From: Hydrogenophaga sp.
Lineage (GTDB): Bacteria; Pseudomonadota; Gammaproteobacteria; Burkholderiales; Burkholderiaceae_C
Assembly (NCBI RefSeq): GCF_030373245.1
Contig: NZ_JAUCZF010000001.1
Location: forward strand, 558,001-622,000
Direction of reading: 5' to 3'
DNA length: 64,000 bases
In this document: positions 1 through 8,561 of the stretch, one piece after another
Layout: each line of letters begins with the position of its first letter
Numbering within the stretch: position 1 is the stretch's first letter
Program-made: the position numbers and the translations under genes
The notes under the pieces: generated by a model
Told to the model about the DNA's origin: nothing
Seen by the model: the letters and a program-made list of their open reading frames with translations, nothing else
The model's database searches: none

Positions 1-948
1 AAGATCGCCGAGGCAGCGAACACATTTGAGGCCGTGGCTCGGGACTGGCTGGCGCGCACATCGGCCAAGCGCGCGGAAATCACCCAGGTGAAGGTCCAGA
101 CCTGGCTGGAGAAGGACGCCTTCCCCTTCATCGGCAACATGCCCATCGCCACCATCGGCCCGCGCGACGTGCTGGAGCGAGTAGTGCGCAAGCTCGAAGC
201 TCGCGGCGCGATCGACACCGCGCACCGTCTGAAACAGCTGTGCGGCCAGGTGTTCCGCTACGCCGTGGTCACCGGGCTTACGGAGCGCGACGTCACAGCC
301 GACTTGCGCGACGCGCTGACCGCCAAGACCAAGTCCAACCACGCCGCCATCACCGACCCCAGACTGCTGGGCGAGCTCTTGCGCTCCATCCAGGACTTCA
401 AGGGCCATCCATGCACTCTGGCCGCCTTGAAGCTGTCCCCGCTGGTGTTCGTGCGGCCCGGAGAACTGCGCACGGCGGAGTGGGCCGGAATCGACCTCGA
501 TGCCGCCGAGTGGCGCATGCCCGGTGCCAAAATGAAAATGAAACACGATCACATCGTGCCACTGTCCCGCCAGGCTGTTGAAATTCTGCGTGGCGTGCAA
601 CCAGTCACCGGGCATGGTCGCTACGTGTTCCCAAGCCTGCGCACTGGCGAGCGCCCAATGAGCGAGAACACGGTGAACGCCGCATTGCGCGCCATGGGCT
701 ACAGCGCCGAGACCCACACAGGCCACGGCTTTCGCGCGACCGCCCGCACGATCATGGACGAGGTGTTGAACGAACGTGTGGACCTCATTGAGCATCAGTT
801 GGCTCATGCTGTGAAGGACGTCAACGGTCGGGCCTACAACCGCACCGCACACCTGCCCGCGAGGCGGCTGATGATGCAGCGGTGGGCAGACTATCTTGAC
901 GGGCTGCGTTTGGGGACGGAGTGTGCGGGGCCGTCTGGACCGGCCTAG
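1..948 (+). CDS. P4-type tyrosine recombinase/integrase, 5' end outside window
   Basis: Site-specific tyrosine recombinase of the prophage P4/genomic-island integrase class, which inserts elements at attachment sites, often in tRNA genes. The reading frame is open from base 1, and the residues before the first internal GTG (position 34) match the usual core-binding start of the family, so the gene begins left of the window. Numbering from that GTG, the catalytic set is complete: Arg141 (VRPGEL), Lys168 region (MKMKHDH), His231 and Arg234 in HGFR, His258 in QLAH, and nucleophile Tyr268 in AYNR. The family's C-terminal MQRWADYLD block follows. It is probably active and marks the edge of an integrated element, or what remains of one. 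No partner excisionase is visible. Confidence 0.9.
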   Translation, partial: KIAEAANTFEAVARDWLARTSAKRAEITQVKVQTWLEKDAFPFIGNMPIATIGPRDVLERVVRKLEARGAIDTAHRLKQLCGQVFRYAVVTGLTERDVTADLRDALTAKTKSNHAAITDPRLLGELLRSIQDFKGHPCTLAALKLSPLVFVRPGELRTAEWAGIDLDAAEWRMPGAKMKMKHDHIVPLSRQAVEILRGVQPVTGHGRYVFPSLRTGERPMSENTVNAALRAMGYSAETHTGHGFRATARTIMDEVLNERVDLIEHQLAHAVKDVNGRAYNRTAHLPARRLMMQRWADYLDGLRLGTECAGPSGPA

Positions 949-1731
949 TTGAAGTGCTTCGTGGAGGGCTACTTGAGTTGTGTTTTTGCTCGGCCCTGCA
1001 GGCGTTCGTTGCGCTGGAGTCAATGGCGCTTGTGCAGCGATAGCTGCCGGTAGTTGCCTCCAGGCTTACGAACGCTGACTGCCACGAAAAGGCCCTTTGA
1101 AACAGCGACCGGCTCTGCGCTGAGTGGCGGCTGTCGTAGGTACTGAGGCCATAGGACGACTGCGACCGGGTATGTGTGCCTAAAGGTGAGGTCGAGGCAT
1201 CGTTTACCGCCTTCAATCTCGCCACGGCGATGCAAGGCAACGTGCGCTAGCGTTCTATGCGCTCATACCCAGCCACAGCAATGGACAAGATCCTCGCCAA
1301 GCTGCCGTAGCACCACTACACCGAATCGCCTCCGTGCGGCTGCGGCCGCACGGAGGCTCTTTTTGAGTCATTCGTCGCGGCCGTCTTGAATAGCGGGTAT
1401 GTGAAGTCGGTCAGGACCGGTTCTTTGGCCGCCAGAGGTCACTCGGATGCAGATGTTTTGCCTGCTGCTGGTTTGATATCAGCCCTGGGGTGTACTGCGA
1501 TCTGCGAACGAACTTGTCCAGGCGAGGCAACAAGCGCCTGGATATGAACACTGAAAAACTGGAACTGGTGCTCATTTGGAATTTGGTGTCCCGATACTTT
1601 CTACCCGTCAGGACCGGCGGGCAAAGTGAAGTATGCGCAGGCAATATGACACCTTGATTGCAGCGCCAGCCTACGCGGTGTGGGTGAGGCAAAGAAATGC
1701 GGGTGACACATTCGGCAGGCTCAATGGTGGA
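949..1731. other. gene-poor stretch after the integrase
   Basis: About 780 bases in which I find no convincing gene. Short open frames exist on both strands, but none has a recognisable domain, a clear ribosome site or plausible composition. A strong hairpin lies at 1328-1364. An 11-base direct repeat (GTCAGGACCGG) occurs at 1410-1420 and 1607-1617. The stretch looks like decayed accessory DNA next to the integrase. Confidence 0.5.
1328..1364 (+). terminator. intrinsic terminator-like hairpin
   Basis: A perfect 13-bp stem (1328-1340 paired with 1345-1357) closes a TGCG tetraloop and is followed at once by TCTTTTT. This is the classical form of a Rho-independent terminator for plus-strand transcription, perhaps that of the integrase or of a lost gene after it. 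Confidence 0.7.
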
Positions 1732-2289
1732 ATGTCGACACACCCTGAACTCCGTGCCGAACACGCCCTCCAATCGGGTCGATCCCGTGATGTTGCGTGG
1801 TTTCTCTGGATGGGTGCTGGTCAAACCGACCGCCCCTTGCGCCTGAGGTGTGCGATCGTCACGGCCGACTGGAGCTGGTTGCCATTGGCCGCCGTGCTCG
1901 GACTTACCCTGGTCGTCAGGACGAACTCCATCGGCCCCGTGCTGCAGGCCTTGGTGGTGGCGACGCTGCTGCAAGTACTGGTCAAACGGTTGGCGAAAAG
2001 ACTTTCCTCGCGGCGCCCGTTCGCCATCGGTCTTTGCGCCAACCACCTCCAGCATTCGGATCGGGGCGGAATGCCCAGCACTCACGCCGCGGTGATGGCC
2101 TGTCTGGCCGGGTCGCTGTCTCCATGGATGGTTGTCTGGCCCGAAATCGCCTTGGTGCCAATCATTGCTGTGATCACCGCATGGGCGCGGGTTCACGCAG
2201 GCGCCCATTTCCCCTCGGACGTGCTGGCGGGACTGATGCTGGGAGCGTCATGTGGGTACACAGCTTCACAAGTCTCTTCTTGGGCCTGA
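1732..2289 (+). CDS. PAP2-family phosphatase (membrane)
   Basis: Membrane acid phosphatase of the type 2 phosphatidic acid phosphatase family. Members dephosphorylate lipid phosphates such as undecaprenyl diphosphate or phosphatidate. The three catalytic blocks are visible, numbered from the start used here: a Lys89...Arg95-Pro96 block (one residue tighter than the usual K-x6-RP), PSTH at 115-118, and Arg153-x5-His159-x3-Asp163. Hydrophobic segments flank them. The start at 1732 is preceded by GGTGGA; an ATG at 1633 would add 33 residues without family likeness, and one at 1810 would be shorter. The substrate cannot be read from sequence. A role in recycling the lipid carrier for the exopolysaccharide is possible but unproven. 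Confidence 0.8.
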   Translation: MSTHPELRAEHALQSGRSRDVAWFLWMGAGQTDRPLRLRCAIVTADWSWLPLAAVLGLTLVVRTNSIGPVLQALVVATLLQVLVKRLAKRLSSRRPFAIGLCANHLQHSDRGGMPSTHAAVMACLAGSLSPWMVVWPEIALVPIIAVITAWARVHAGAHFPSDVLAGLMLGASCGYTASQVSSWA

Positions 2290-2459
2290 TGATCTGCACC
2301 TCGATTTCGGGCAACTCGCCACGCGGCTGAGGCGTGCCTGGAGAGAGGCGGCGTTGCAGGCCAACGACCGACTGCGAGCACCCAACAACCTTCAACACCA
2401 TTTGTCCGAGCGCTACGCGTGCCAGCTTGTGGGGCTATCCCGCGACAGCTATCTGTCAA

Positions 2460-2939
2460 TCACTTCTTAGGGCGGCCAGTCTTCAGCTTTTCCACAGTAG
2501 CGACAGCTTTGAGCAGTTTTTGATTGTCCAGAGCAGCGAGCAACTCAAGGCCGGCCCGCACCAACTCACCCTTTTTCACGTCGGTGCCCAGAGCAATCAA
2601 TCGCTTTTTCATTTCAACAAGTCGCTTGTGCTCGGCCTCTGGGAACGTGAAACTGTCCCGAACCATTTTGGCTTTTTGTGGCCGTTGAGTCGTCTTGCCT
2701 GCCTTCGGCTTGGGCGCGATTGCCTTGACAGAAGTCCGCTTGACAGGCTCCGCAATGCCGCTCTCGTCTGCGGTCCTGATGCCGCGTTGTTTGACCACGA
2801 TTCTTTTGGGTGCCTTCACAGCGGCCCTTGGCGCTTTCTTGACAGGACTTGATGCTGTGGTCTTAGGTTTAACCTTGACTGGCTGTTCCACTGGGCCAGC
2901 AGCAGGGCCGGTTGGCTGGGTGGCTGCGTTTTTGTTCAT
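2460..2939 (-). CDS. Lys/Ala/Pro-rich protein with C-terminal ribbon-helix-helix-like region
   Basis: A 159-residue protein in two parts. Residues 1-90 are a low-complexity basic region rich in Lys, Pro, Ala and Thr, like histone-type tails. Residues 92-150 look like a ribbon-helix-helix fold: a short strand (RDSFTFPEAEHKRL) then two amphipathic helices. It therefore probably binds DNA as a dimer, as a nucleoid-associated or autoregulatory protein. A promoter and a palindrome lie immediately upstream, consistent with self-regulation. It is transcribed alone. The fold assignment rests on pattern only. Confidence 0.65.
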   Translation of the reverse strand: MNKNAATQPTGPAAGPVEQPVKVKPKTTASSPVKKAPRAAVKAPKRIVVKQRGIRTADESGIAEPVKRTSVKAIAPKPKAGKTTQRPQKAKMVRDSFTFPEAEHKRLVEMKKRLIALGTDVKKGELVRAGLELLAALDNQKLLKAVATVEKLKTGRPKK

Positions 2940-2958
2940 GCTCTTGATCCTTGGAGTT

Positions 2959-2974
2959 AACTGTATAAACAGTT
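2959..2974. promoter_or_regulatory. palindrome, candidate operator
   Basis: AACTGT-ataa-ACAGTT is an inverted repeat with perfect 6-base arms. It abuts and slightly overlaps the -10 element of the minus-strand promoter for the adjacent ribbon-helix-helix-like gene, the usual place for an autoregulatory operator. The spacing does not fit a LexA box (CTGT-N8-ACAG). Confidence 0.45.
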
Positions 2975-3000
2975 TATATCAAGCGCGATCCTGGCATCAA
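2973..3000 (-). promoter_or_regulatory. sigma-70-like promoter
   Basis: On the minus strand, TTGATG (2995-3000) and TATAAA (2973-2978) are separated by 16 bases, close to the consensus for the housekeeping sigma factor. The promoter lies about 35 bases upstream of the start codon at 2939. Confidence 0.6.
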
Positions 3001-3187
3001 TAGGAAAAGTATCATTCCCCGCCCTGGCAACGCCAAGTGCCACTTCTCATCAAGATCGAGCGCATAACGTGCGCAGGGCAGACATTCTCTTCGCATTCAT
3101 TTGGACAGCCCGAGGAGACAGATCCGGCAAAGCCCGGACCTGGAATCGACGTCTTCTAAGTACGATCCGTTTGACACGCCCAGGGGG

Positions 3188-4291
3188 TCAGGCCCGAGCG
3201 TCACCCCACCGCAGGGAGTGCGAATCGTCGCCCGCATAAAGCGTCTGCCCGTGACGATCCACGCAGTACTGACGCGAGACGATGGTTTCAACAAACTGCA
3301 TGTCGGGTGCGATGCGCGTGTACTCAAAAAGAATACTTCGCTCGACCCGGGCGTTCTCGCGAATCACACAGCCGTGTCCGATCCAGGTCGGCCCGACAAT
3401 TTCCGCGCCATTCTCAATGTGCACGCCCGAGCCGATATAGACTGGCCCCTTCACCTTGACCTGGTCCCAATCCACACGGGTACCGATGCCCACCCAAACA
3501 CCCGGCCGAATCTCGCGACCCGGCATTTTTAATCTTACGATTTCGCCCTGAAGCACGCGCTGCAGAACGGTCCAATAATCGCTGACTCGACCAATGTCGA
3601 TCCAGTTGAACGGACGGCTTTGCACATAGAAGGGCGCTTGCTCCGCTGCCAGGGCGGGGAAGAGCTGTGAACCAAAGTCGTAGACCACGCCGGGTGGTAC
3701 CCGATCCAGCAATTCGGGTTCAAAGATGTACACACCGGTGCTCACCAAGTTGGACTGTGCTTCCTCGGGACTGGGCTTTTCCTGGAAGGCCAGAATGCGC
3801 CCGCTGTCGTCGGACACCACCACACCGTAGTTGGCTACGTCAGCGCGCGGCACTTCCAGACCCACGATGCTCGCCAGCGCCTGTTTCTGTCGGTGCTCGC
3901 TCAGGGCTGCACCAATGTCCAGGTCGATGAGAGCATCGCCGCACAGCACGATGGCGGTGTCGTCGAAGAAGCCGCTGAAGTCCTGGATACGCCGCATACC
4001 GCCAGCCGAGCCCATCGGCCTCGGAAGAATATCGCCGTGCTCTCGTACTCCTTCGTAGGCATAGCAAATCTCGACGCCCCACCGTCGACCGTCACCAAAG
4101 TACTGTTCAATGCGCTGGTAGTGGTAGGCCACATTGACCATGATCTCGTTCACACCGTGAGCGGCCATGTGCTCAATCAAGTACTCCATCACCGGCTTGC
4201 CCAGAATAGGCACCATGGGCTTGGGCAGGTCTTTGGTCAGGGGTCGTACCCTCGATCCTTGACCCGCTGCAAGAATCATTCCTTTTGCCAT
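3188..4291 (-). CDS. sugar-nucleotide nucleotidyltransferase (mannose-1-phosphate guanylyltransferase-like)
   Basis: Transfers a nucleotide onto a sugar 1-phosphate. The N-terminal Rossmann-like domain carries the signature AAGQGSRVRPLT...LPKP (residues 8-25), GSAGG near 94-98 and the metal-binding LCGDALIDLD near 116-125. The C-terminal 100 residues form a left-handed beta-helix with hexapeptide repeats (VYIGSGVHI, TWIGHGCVI). This architecture is typical of GDP-mannose and glucose-1-phosphate pyrophosphorylases. The start at 4291 has AAGGA eight bases upstream; an ATG 60 bases earlier lacks a ribosome site. GDP-mannose would feed gmd and fcl in the eps operon 40 kb away, but the substrate is an inference. 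The 248 bases between it and the next gene (2940-3187) contain only that gene's promoter and operator. Confidence 0.8.
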   Translation of the reverse strand: MAKGMILAAGQGSRVRPLTKDLPKPMVPILGKPVMEYLIEHMAAHGVNEIMVNVAYHYQRIEQYFGDGRRWGVEICYAYEGVREHGDILPRPMGSAGGMRRIQDFSGFFDDTAIVLCGDALIDLDIGAALSEHRQKQALASIVGLEVPRADVANYGVVVSDDSGRILAFQEKPSPEEAQSNLVSTGVYIFEPELLDRVPPGVVYDFGSQLFPALAAEQAPFYVQSRPFNWIDIGRVSDYWTVLQRVLQGEIVRLKMPGREIRPGVWVGIGTRVDWDQVKVKGPVYIGSGVHIENGAEIVGPTWIGHGCVIRENARVERSILFEYTRIAPDMQFVETIVSRQYCVDRHGQTLYAGDDSHSLRWGDARA

Positions 4292-4370
4292 GCTGTGAAT
4301 CCTTAGAGTGTTGGTCGTTTGCAGGACATTTACCAGCGCATCCAAGTGCAAACGTGGGAACGAAAAAGCA

Positions 4371-5024
4371 CTAAGGCGTCACAGGGCTTTTGTTCGCGTC
4401 GAGCTGGTCGCGCACCGCTTCCAGGCGGTTCTCCAGATCGACGCGGCCCATGCCGCTGAAGGGTTCCAGGCGAAGCACGGTGTCAGACGCACTGCGGTCG
4501 CGACACTGATCAACCAACTCACGGCCCGTCGCGTACAGCTTTTCATTGCGCTGTTCGCATGCTTCCACCCGACCCGTCAGCTGGGTTTGCTGAGCTTGTG
4601 CCTGGGTCTGAGCTTGTTGTGACCTCTGCACCGAAGCAGCGAGCTCCCGCTCCAGGGAAGACACCCTGCCCTGCAGGGCCTGAACCTGTGCGGCTTGCTC
4701 CTCGTTCAGCGCCTTGAGGCGGTCCCGCTCGGCCGAAAGACCACTCACCTCGCGCTGCATCCGCTGGCGACCCGCCGACTCTGCCCGCTCCCTGGATTGC
4801 GCGCGCTCCACCGAGGAAGCGAGCTCAGCGCGCTCGGCCTCGGCAGATTCAAGTTTCTCTCGAATTCCTGCCAGTTCCTGATTCGCCTGTTGTACCTGCT
4901 GCTGCGCTCGACGCAGCACTTCGCGCTCGCGGCTTGCACGCTTGTCGTCCTGGGCCCAGGAAGGCACCAAGGACGTGGCGACCAGCATCGCCAACACGGT
5001 GAATTGAAGTAATCGCCTGTTCAT
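4371..5024 (-). CDS. exported coiled-coil protein
   Basis: A 217-residue protein with a signal peptide (MNRRLLQFTVLAMLVATS, cleavage near WAQ-DD at about 25). A long Gln/Glu/Arg/Ala-rich heptad region (about 28-155) is almost certainly a coiled coil, and a short C-terminal region holds two cysteines. No enzymatic motif is seen. Its start codon overlaps the stop of the ankyrin gene by one base (TGATG), so the two are translationally coupled. It is the last gene of the TonB/ExbB/ExbD-porin-ankyrin operon and is probably periplasmic, perhaps a spacer or scaffold. The function is unknown. Confidence 0.75.
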   Translation of the reverse strand: MNRRLLQFTVLAMLVATSLVPSWAQDDKRASREREVLRRAQQQVQQANQELAGIREKLESAEAERAELASSVERAQSRERAESAGRQRMQREVSGLSAERDRLKALNEEQAAQVQALQGRVSSLERELAASVQRSQQAQTQAQAQQTQLTGRVEACEQRNEKLYATGRELVDQCRDRSASDTVLRLEPFSGMGRVDLENRLEAVRDQLDANKSPVTP

Positions 5025-5887
5025 CAGCTGTCTCCCATCGGGTAACCACGGCTCTCCTGCACCTGAAAGCCTTCTTCCTGAGCACCTGCTTGCTCAAGCC
5101 GCTTGGAGATCGTTTCGCGCCCGAGCTGGCGAGACCAGTAGAGCGGCGTCAATCCATCGCGATCAGCCATGTTTGGATTCATCCCACGGCGAAGCAACAA
5201 ATCGGTCATCGCAGGAAGATCATTGGAAATGGCCAACATCAACAGGTGGTCACCGGTGCGATCCCTTACATCGGCGCGAGCGCCAGCCTGCAGCAGCGCG
5301 TCTGCGGTCGCCAATTGGTTCATGCGCACCGCCAGGACCAATGGCGCCACGCCGTTAAGTCCCATTGCATCTGGGTCGGCACCTCTGCTCAACAGCAGAT
5401 TGACCACTTGCACCCGACCGTTGAGCGTAGCCCCGGCAAGGGGAGTGAGAGAGGCCGCTCGGCCGTCGACGTCAGCACCTTCCTTGAGCAGCAGTCGCAC
5501 AAGTACCAGATCACCCGACGCTGCAGCGTAGGTGAGTGCGGTATTGCCCAGCGCATCCAGTCCGTTGACCTTGGCGCCTGCTTGCAGTTGCCGCCGCAGC
5601 TCGCTGGCGTCGCCTTTGCGCGCAGCATCCAGGAAAGCCTGATCGCGCGCTGAAACGCCTGGCTGCGAATACTCCCGAATGGCGTCACTCATGGCCCTAA
5701 GCTCTTGCGGTGACGTCCGGAAACGAGGCACATCCTCGGGCGCCAATGCGCTCTGCGCGATGCGGTCGCGCAGAGCCAGTGTCTGAGGGTCTCTTTGGGC
5801 ACAAGCACTCAGCCCAAAAGAGATGATCAGCGCCAGTGTGCATAGACTGGCGACGCGCTTCGATTGAAAAACTTCAGAACCGCGCAT
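5024..5887 (-). CDS. ankyrin-repeat lipoprotein
   Basis: Predicted lipoprotein of 287 residues with lipobox LSAC (Cys29), followed by about five ankyrin repeats from residue 80 to the end (for example GNTALTYAAASGDLVLVRLL and LKEGADVDGR). Ankyrin repeats bind proteins, so it may scaffold the neighbouring envelope complex on the periplasmic side. The start at 5887 overlaps the porin gene by 14 bases and has AGGTG seven bases upstream; a longer frame from 5959 would put a Cys/Pro-rich stretch before the signal peptide and is unlikely. It sits between the porin and coiled-coil genes of one operon. Confidence 0.8.
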   Translation of the reverse strand: MRGSEVFQSKRVASLCTLALIISFGLSACAQRDPQTLALRDRIAQSALAPEDVPRFRTSPQELRAMSDAIREYSQPGVSARDQAFLDAARKGDASELRRQLQAGAKVNGLDALGNTALTYAAASGDLVLVRLLLKEGADVDGRAASLTPLAGATLNGRVQVVNLLLSRGADPDAMGLNGVAPLVLAVRMNQLATADALLQAGARADVRDRTGDHLLMLAISNDLPAMTDLLLRRGMNPNMADRDGLTPLYWSRQLGRETISKRLEQAGAQEEGFQVQESRGYPMGDS

Positions 5888-7424
5888 TGAAATACACCTG
5901 CAAGGTGTTGATAGACAACGGCAACCCGGAGATCTCGCGGCTGGAGAGCCAGCGCCCACTCAGCCAGGTGTTGCGGCTCAGACCGTACTGCGCCCCAACG
6001 ATGAACCCCTTGCTGTTGGTACCCCCGAGGTGGAAGTCCGAGTCGGTGAAAGCGTCTACCACCGCATCTGACTCAAGGTAGCGGTAGGCCAGCGAGAGTT
6101 GCCAGTCGTCTTTGAGCAGCATGCTCGGCATACCCACGGCCACTCGCACCAGATAGCCCTTGTCCTCTCGGTTCACGGCTAAGCCGCTCCGAGACTGGAT
6201 GCGCGCTGCGTCAAACCCAATGTTGCGCACAAAATCGGCCGAGAGGATCACGTGCGCCGGATCAAAGAGGCGGTAGTCCACCACGCCCGTGAGGCTCAGG
6301 ACCTTGTAGTCAGACGCCAGTGCGAACGGCCCCCCCGCCACCTGCGGGTTGGAAATATTGAACAGGGTATTGCCCTTCTGGCGAACGCGCGGGGCGGTTT
6401 CGTCGTTCGCGCTCAACCCGACCGGGTTGAGTTCTCCGCTGATATTGCGAAAGTCATAGACAGCCAGTCCCAGCTTGGCACGCAGGTCGTTCGATGGCAC
6501 CCACTCGACCCCGGTCTGCGCACCGATCATGTACTTGCTCTTGGCGCGGTTGCTCAGCGAACGCTCTATATCCTGTAATGGAAAAACGCCAGCAGTCGCA
6601 AACGGACGCCATACCTTGGTCGAGGCCACACTGTCTTCCAGTTGCACGGCAAGACCGTCGAAGCTCAGGTCATCGTCCCAGACCAGGTCGGTGCTGAAGA
6701 AGGGATTGGGAATTCGGCCTGCTGAGGCGCTCAGGCCAGCGTAATCCTGGGTTGGACGCCAGCGCAGGAAAGCCCGATCCAGAGCGAAGCCCAGTTTGCC
6801 ATTCGAATTGCCCAGCGTCTGGTTGGTCGAGACCGGGTCGCCGGTGCTGCCGGTGACAAGACGAAGATTGGCCGATAGGTCTGTCGTCACCCGCGCTGCG
6901 ATGCCAAGGCGAGCGCGCAGGCGGCCGCGGTCGCGGTCTTCGGTGGTGTTGTCGACATCCTGACCGGCGGCCTGAAAGAAGAGCTCTGGCGCGTTGCCGT
7001 CGGCAAACATGTCGCGCTGGTAGCCCAGTCGAACATCGCCCTCGAGGCGGAAGCGATCGACCCACTCGGGCACCGCATTCACATCACCCCAGCGCTCGGC
7101 CTTGGCCTGACTCACCACTTCCTCGCGCACCTGCTCAGCGATCTGTTTGCGCACCGATTCGGGCACCAGCTGCACCCGCACAGTGGACGGCTCAATTCGC
7201 TGGACTTCAGCCACAGTGGCCTTGGCCTTGCTTTCCGCCTGCTTGACCAGCTGATCGGCCTTTTCAGCCGAGAGCACACCCTGCTGAACCAGTGCCTGAA
7301 TCAGGTTGAGGGTGGTCTGCTTGAGGGTTTCCAGGTCCTCTCGGTCTTGGGCCTGTGCCAGCCCTGTCGACATCAGTGCCGCGATCGCGACGGCTCGCAG
7401 TACAGGCAGTTGGTTTAGCTTCAT
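5874..7424 (-). CDS. putative outer-membrane porin with periplasmic N-terminal helix region
   Basis: A 516-residue exported protein. A signal peptide ends near residue 25 (GLAQAQ). Residues 28-110 are helical and charged (LNLIQALVQQGVLSAEKADQ and on), as in proteobacterial 'putative porin' proteins. The rest alternates in polarity like a beta-barrel and ends in Phe, the usual C-terminal signal for the Bam machinery. It is co-oriented with the TonB-like gene 38 bases upstream. No TonB box or plug domain is evident, so it is not a standard TonB-dependent receptor. The solute is unknown. Confidence 0.8.
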   Translation of the reverse strand: MKLNQLPVLRAVAIAALMSTGLAQAQDREDLETLKQTTLNLIQALVQQGVLSAEKADQLVKQAESKAKATVAEVQRIEPSTVRVQLVPESVRKQIAEQVREEVVSQAKAERWGDVNAVPEWVDRFRLEGDVRLGYQRDMFADGNAPELFFQAAGQDVDNTTEDRDRGRLRARLGIAARVTTDLSANLRLVTGSTGDPVSTNQTLGNSNGKLGFALDRAFLRWRPTQDYAGLSASAGRIPNPFFSTDLVWDDDLSFDGLAVQLEDSVASTKVWRPFATAGVFPLQDIERSLSNRAKSKYMIGAQTGVEWVPSNDLRAKLGLAVYDFRNISGELNPVGLSANDETAPRVRQKGNTLFNISNPQVAGGPFALASDYKVLSLTGVVDYRLFDPAHVILSADFVRNIGFDAARIQSRSGLAVNREDKGYLVRVAVGMPSMLLKDDWQLSLAYRYLESDAVVDAFTDSDFHLGGTNSKGFIVGAQYGLSRNTWLSGRWLSSREISGLPLSINTLQVYFNARF

Positions 7425-7462
7425 GACATGTATCCGTGGTTCAAGTGCGTTTGGAGGAAAAA

Positions 7463-8152
7463 TCAGGAACGCGCCGACACGCGCAATCGAATCGGTTGTG
7501 GCATGTCACCGGGCGCTCCCTCGCGCACCGCGCCCGCTGAACGAAGTGCCAGACGCAAAGCCTCGTCGAGATCCGGGTTGTCTGACGGACCAACCAGCTC
7601 GACGCGTGTGATGACGCCATTGGCGTCTACCCAGACGTTCACATTGCGCTGGTACTCGGGAGCACTGCTCAGCTTCTTGTCGCGCGAAACGGCGTCGGTG
7701 ATGCGCTCTTTCACCAGAGCGCCATACCAGGCGAAGCGATCGGTCCCACCGCCCCCTCCTCCGCCGCTGCCACCGATCAGATCGCCACCTCCAGGTTTGC
7801 CCACCAGGCCAAACGAGTCACCTGTTCCACTTCCAGCAGCGTCTACGCCAAGGTCCGGACCCGGCGGTGGCGCCTCCGACGGTTTGTCGGGTGTGGCATC
7901 AGGTTTAGGCACATCGATCTTTTCCTGCTGCTTCGGAGGCGGCGGCGGAGGAGGAGGTGGAGTCTTGGGCGGAGGTGGCGGCGGTGGAGGTTTGAGCAGC
8001 TCGATCTGCTGCACGGAGCGGCGTTTCGTAGCCTCGACCGGTTTGCTTAGCCAGGTGTAGAGCCAGACGCCCAGGGCAACCAGCAAGGCCACAAGGCCCA
8101 ACCACAGCAGCAGCCGAACAGCGCCCCCGGCGCTCGGTTTTTCAGATGTCAC
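7463..8152 (-). CDS. TonB-like energy-transducing protein
   Basis: A 229-residue inner-membrane protein: a transmembrane segment at about 12-33, then an extreme proline-rich spacer (two poly-Pro runs around 53-73), a Gly-rich run near 125-137, and a C-terminal region (about 145-229) of TonB/TolA type with VNVWVDANGVITRVELVGPS. It should couple the proton motive force from the ExbB/ExbD channel to an outer-membrane partner, here probably the porin encoded next. It starts with GTG overlapping the exbD stop (GTGA). The poly-Pro and poly-Gly codons make the DNA around 7740-8000 low in complexity and possibly prone to slippage. Confidence 0.85.
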   Translation of the reverse strand: MTSEKPSAGGAVRLLLWLGLVALLVALGVWLYTWLSKPVEATKRRSVQQIELLKPPPPPPPPKTPPPPPPPPPKQQEKIDVPKPDATPDKPSEAPPPGPDLGVDAAGSGTGDSFGLVGKPGGGDLIGGSGGGGGGGTDRFAWYGALVKERITDAVSRDKKLSSAPEYQRNVNVWVDANGVITRVELVGPSDNPDLDEALRLALRSAGAVREGAPGDMPQPIRLRVSARS

Positions 8153-8559
8153 TTCACCAACCGCTGCGTCACCAGGCCAATCTGGTTGAGTTCCAGCCGC
8201 CCGAGCAGATCCAGCACCTCTACCACTTTGGCATATTGCACTGCAGAGTCGCCCTTGACCACGATCGGAAACTCAGGCGTCCCCGCCTTGAACTGCAGCA
8301 ACCTGGCCTCAAGGTCTTGCAAGGTGGCCATGGGATAAGCGTCAAGATAGAGAGCGCCCGTGTCGGTGATCGTGATGGCTCGGGTGGCGGGCTTGGCCAG
8401 GCTGGGCGTGTTGCTGGCCTTGGGCAGATTGATCTTGATGCCCTGCACGGAAGCGGTCGTCATAAGAATGAAAATGACCAACAGCACATAAGCCAGATCC
8501 AGCATCGGCGTGATGTTGATGTCGTCGTAGACGGCACCGTCTTCTTGAGCTTTGGACAT
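8149..8559 (-). CDS. exbD: ExbD/TolR-family biopolymer transport protein
   Basis: A 136-residue protein with one N-terminal transmembrane helix. It carries the family's proton-carrying Asp in INITPMLDLAYVLLVIF (Asp21), followed by a periplasmic domain. It forms the proton channel with the ExbB-like domain of the gene just upstream, two bases away, and GGAGG inside that gene's 3' end serves as its ribosome site. It overlaps the TonB-like gene downstream. The order ExbB-ExbD-TonB is that of a complete dedicated energising module. Confidence 0.93.
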   Translation of the reverse strand: MSKAQEDGAVYDDINITPMLDLAYVLLVIFILMTTASVQGIKINLPKASNTPSLAKPATRAITITDTGALYLDAYPMATLQDLEARLLQFKAGTPEFPIVVKGDSAVQYAKVVEVLDLLGRLELNQIGLVTQRLVK

Positions 8560-8561
8560 GT

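Noticed and set aside
1410..1617. Attachment-site direct repeat (GTCAGGACCGG twice, 197 bases apart)
   Set aside because: Eleven bases is short, neither copy overlaps a tRNA end, and the spacing encloses no element.
2252..2470. A 72-codon plus-strand frame overlapping the end of the PAP2 gene
   Set aside because: No domain, no good ribosome site, and it runs into the convergent gene. A small gene cannot be fully excluded, but the support is too thin.
2959..2974. LexA (SOS) box
   Set aside because: The arms resemble CTGT/ACAG, but the spacer is four bases instead of eight.
7740..8000. Repeat array or CRISPR-like structure
   Set aside because: The repetition comes from poly-Pro and poly-Gly codons of the TonB-like protein; there are no regular repeats and spacers. 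No CRISPR array, tRNA or rRNA was seen anywhere in the window.
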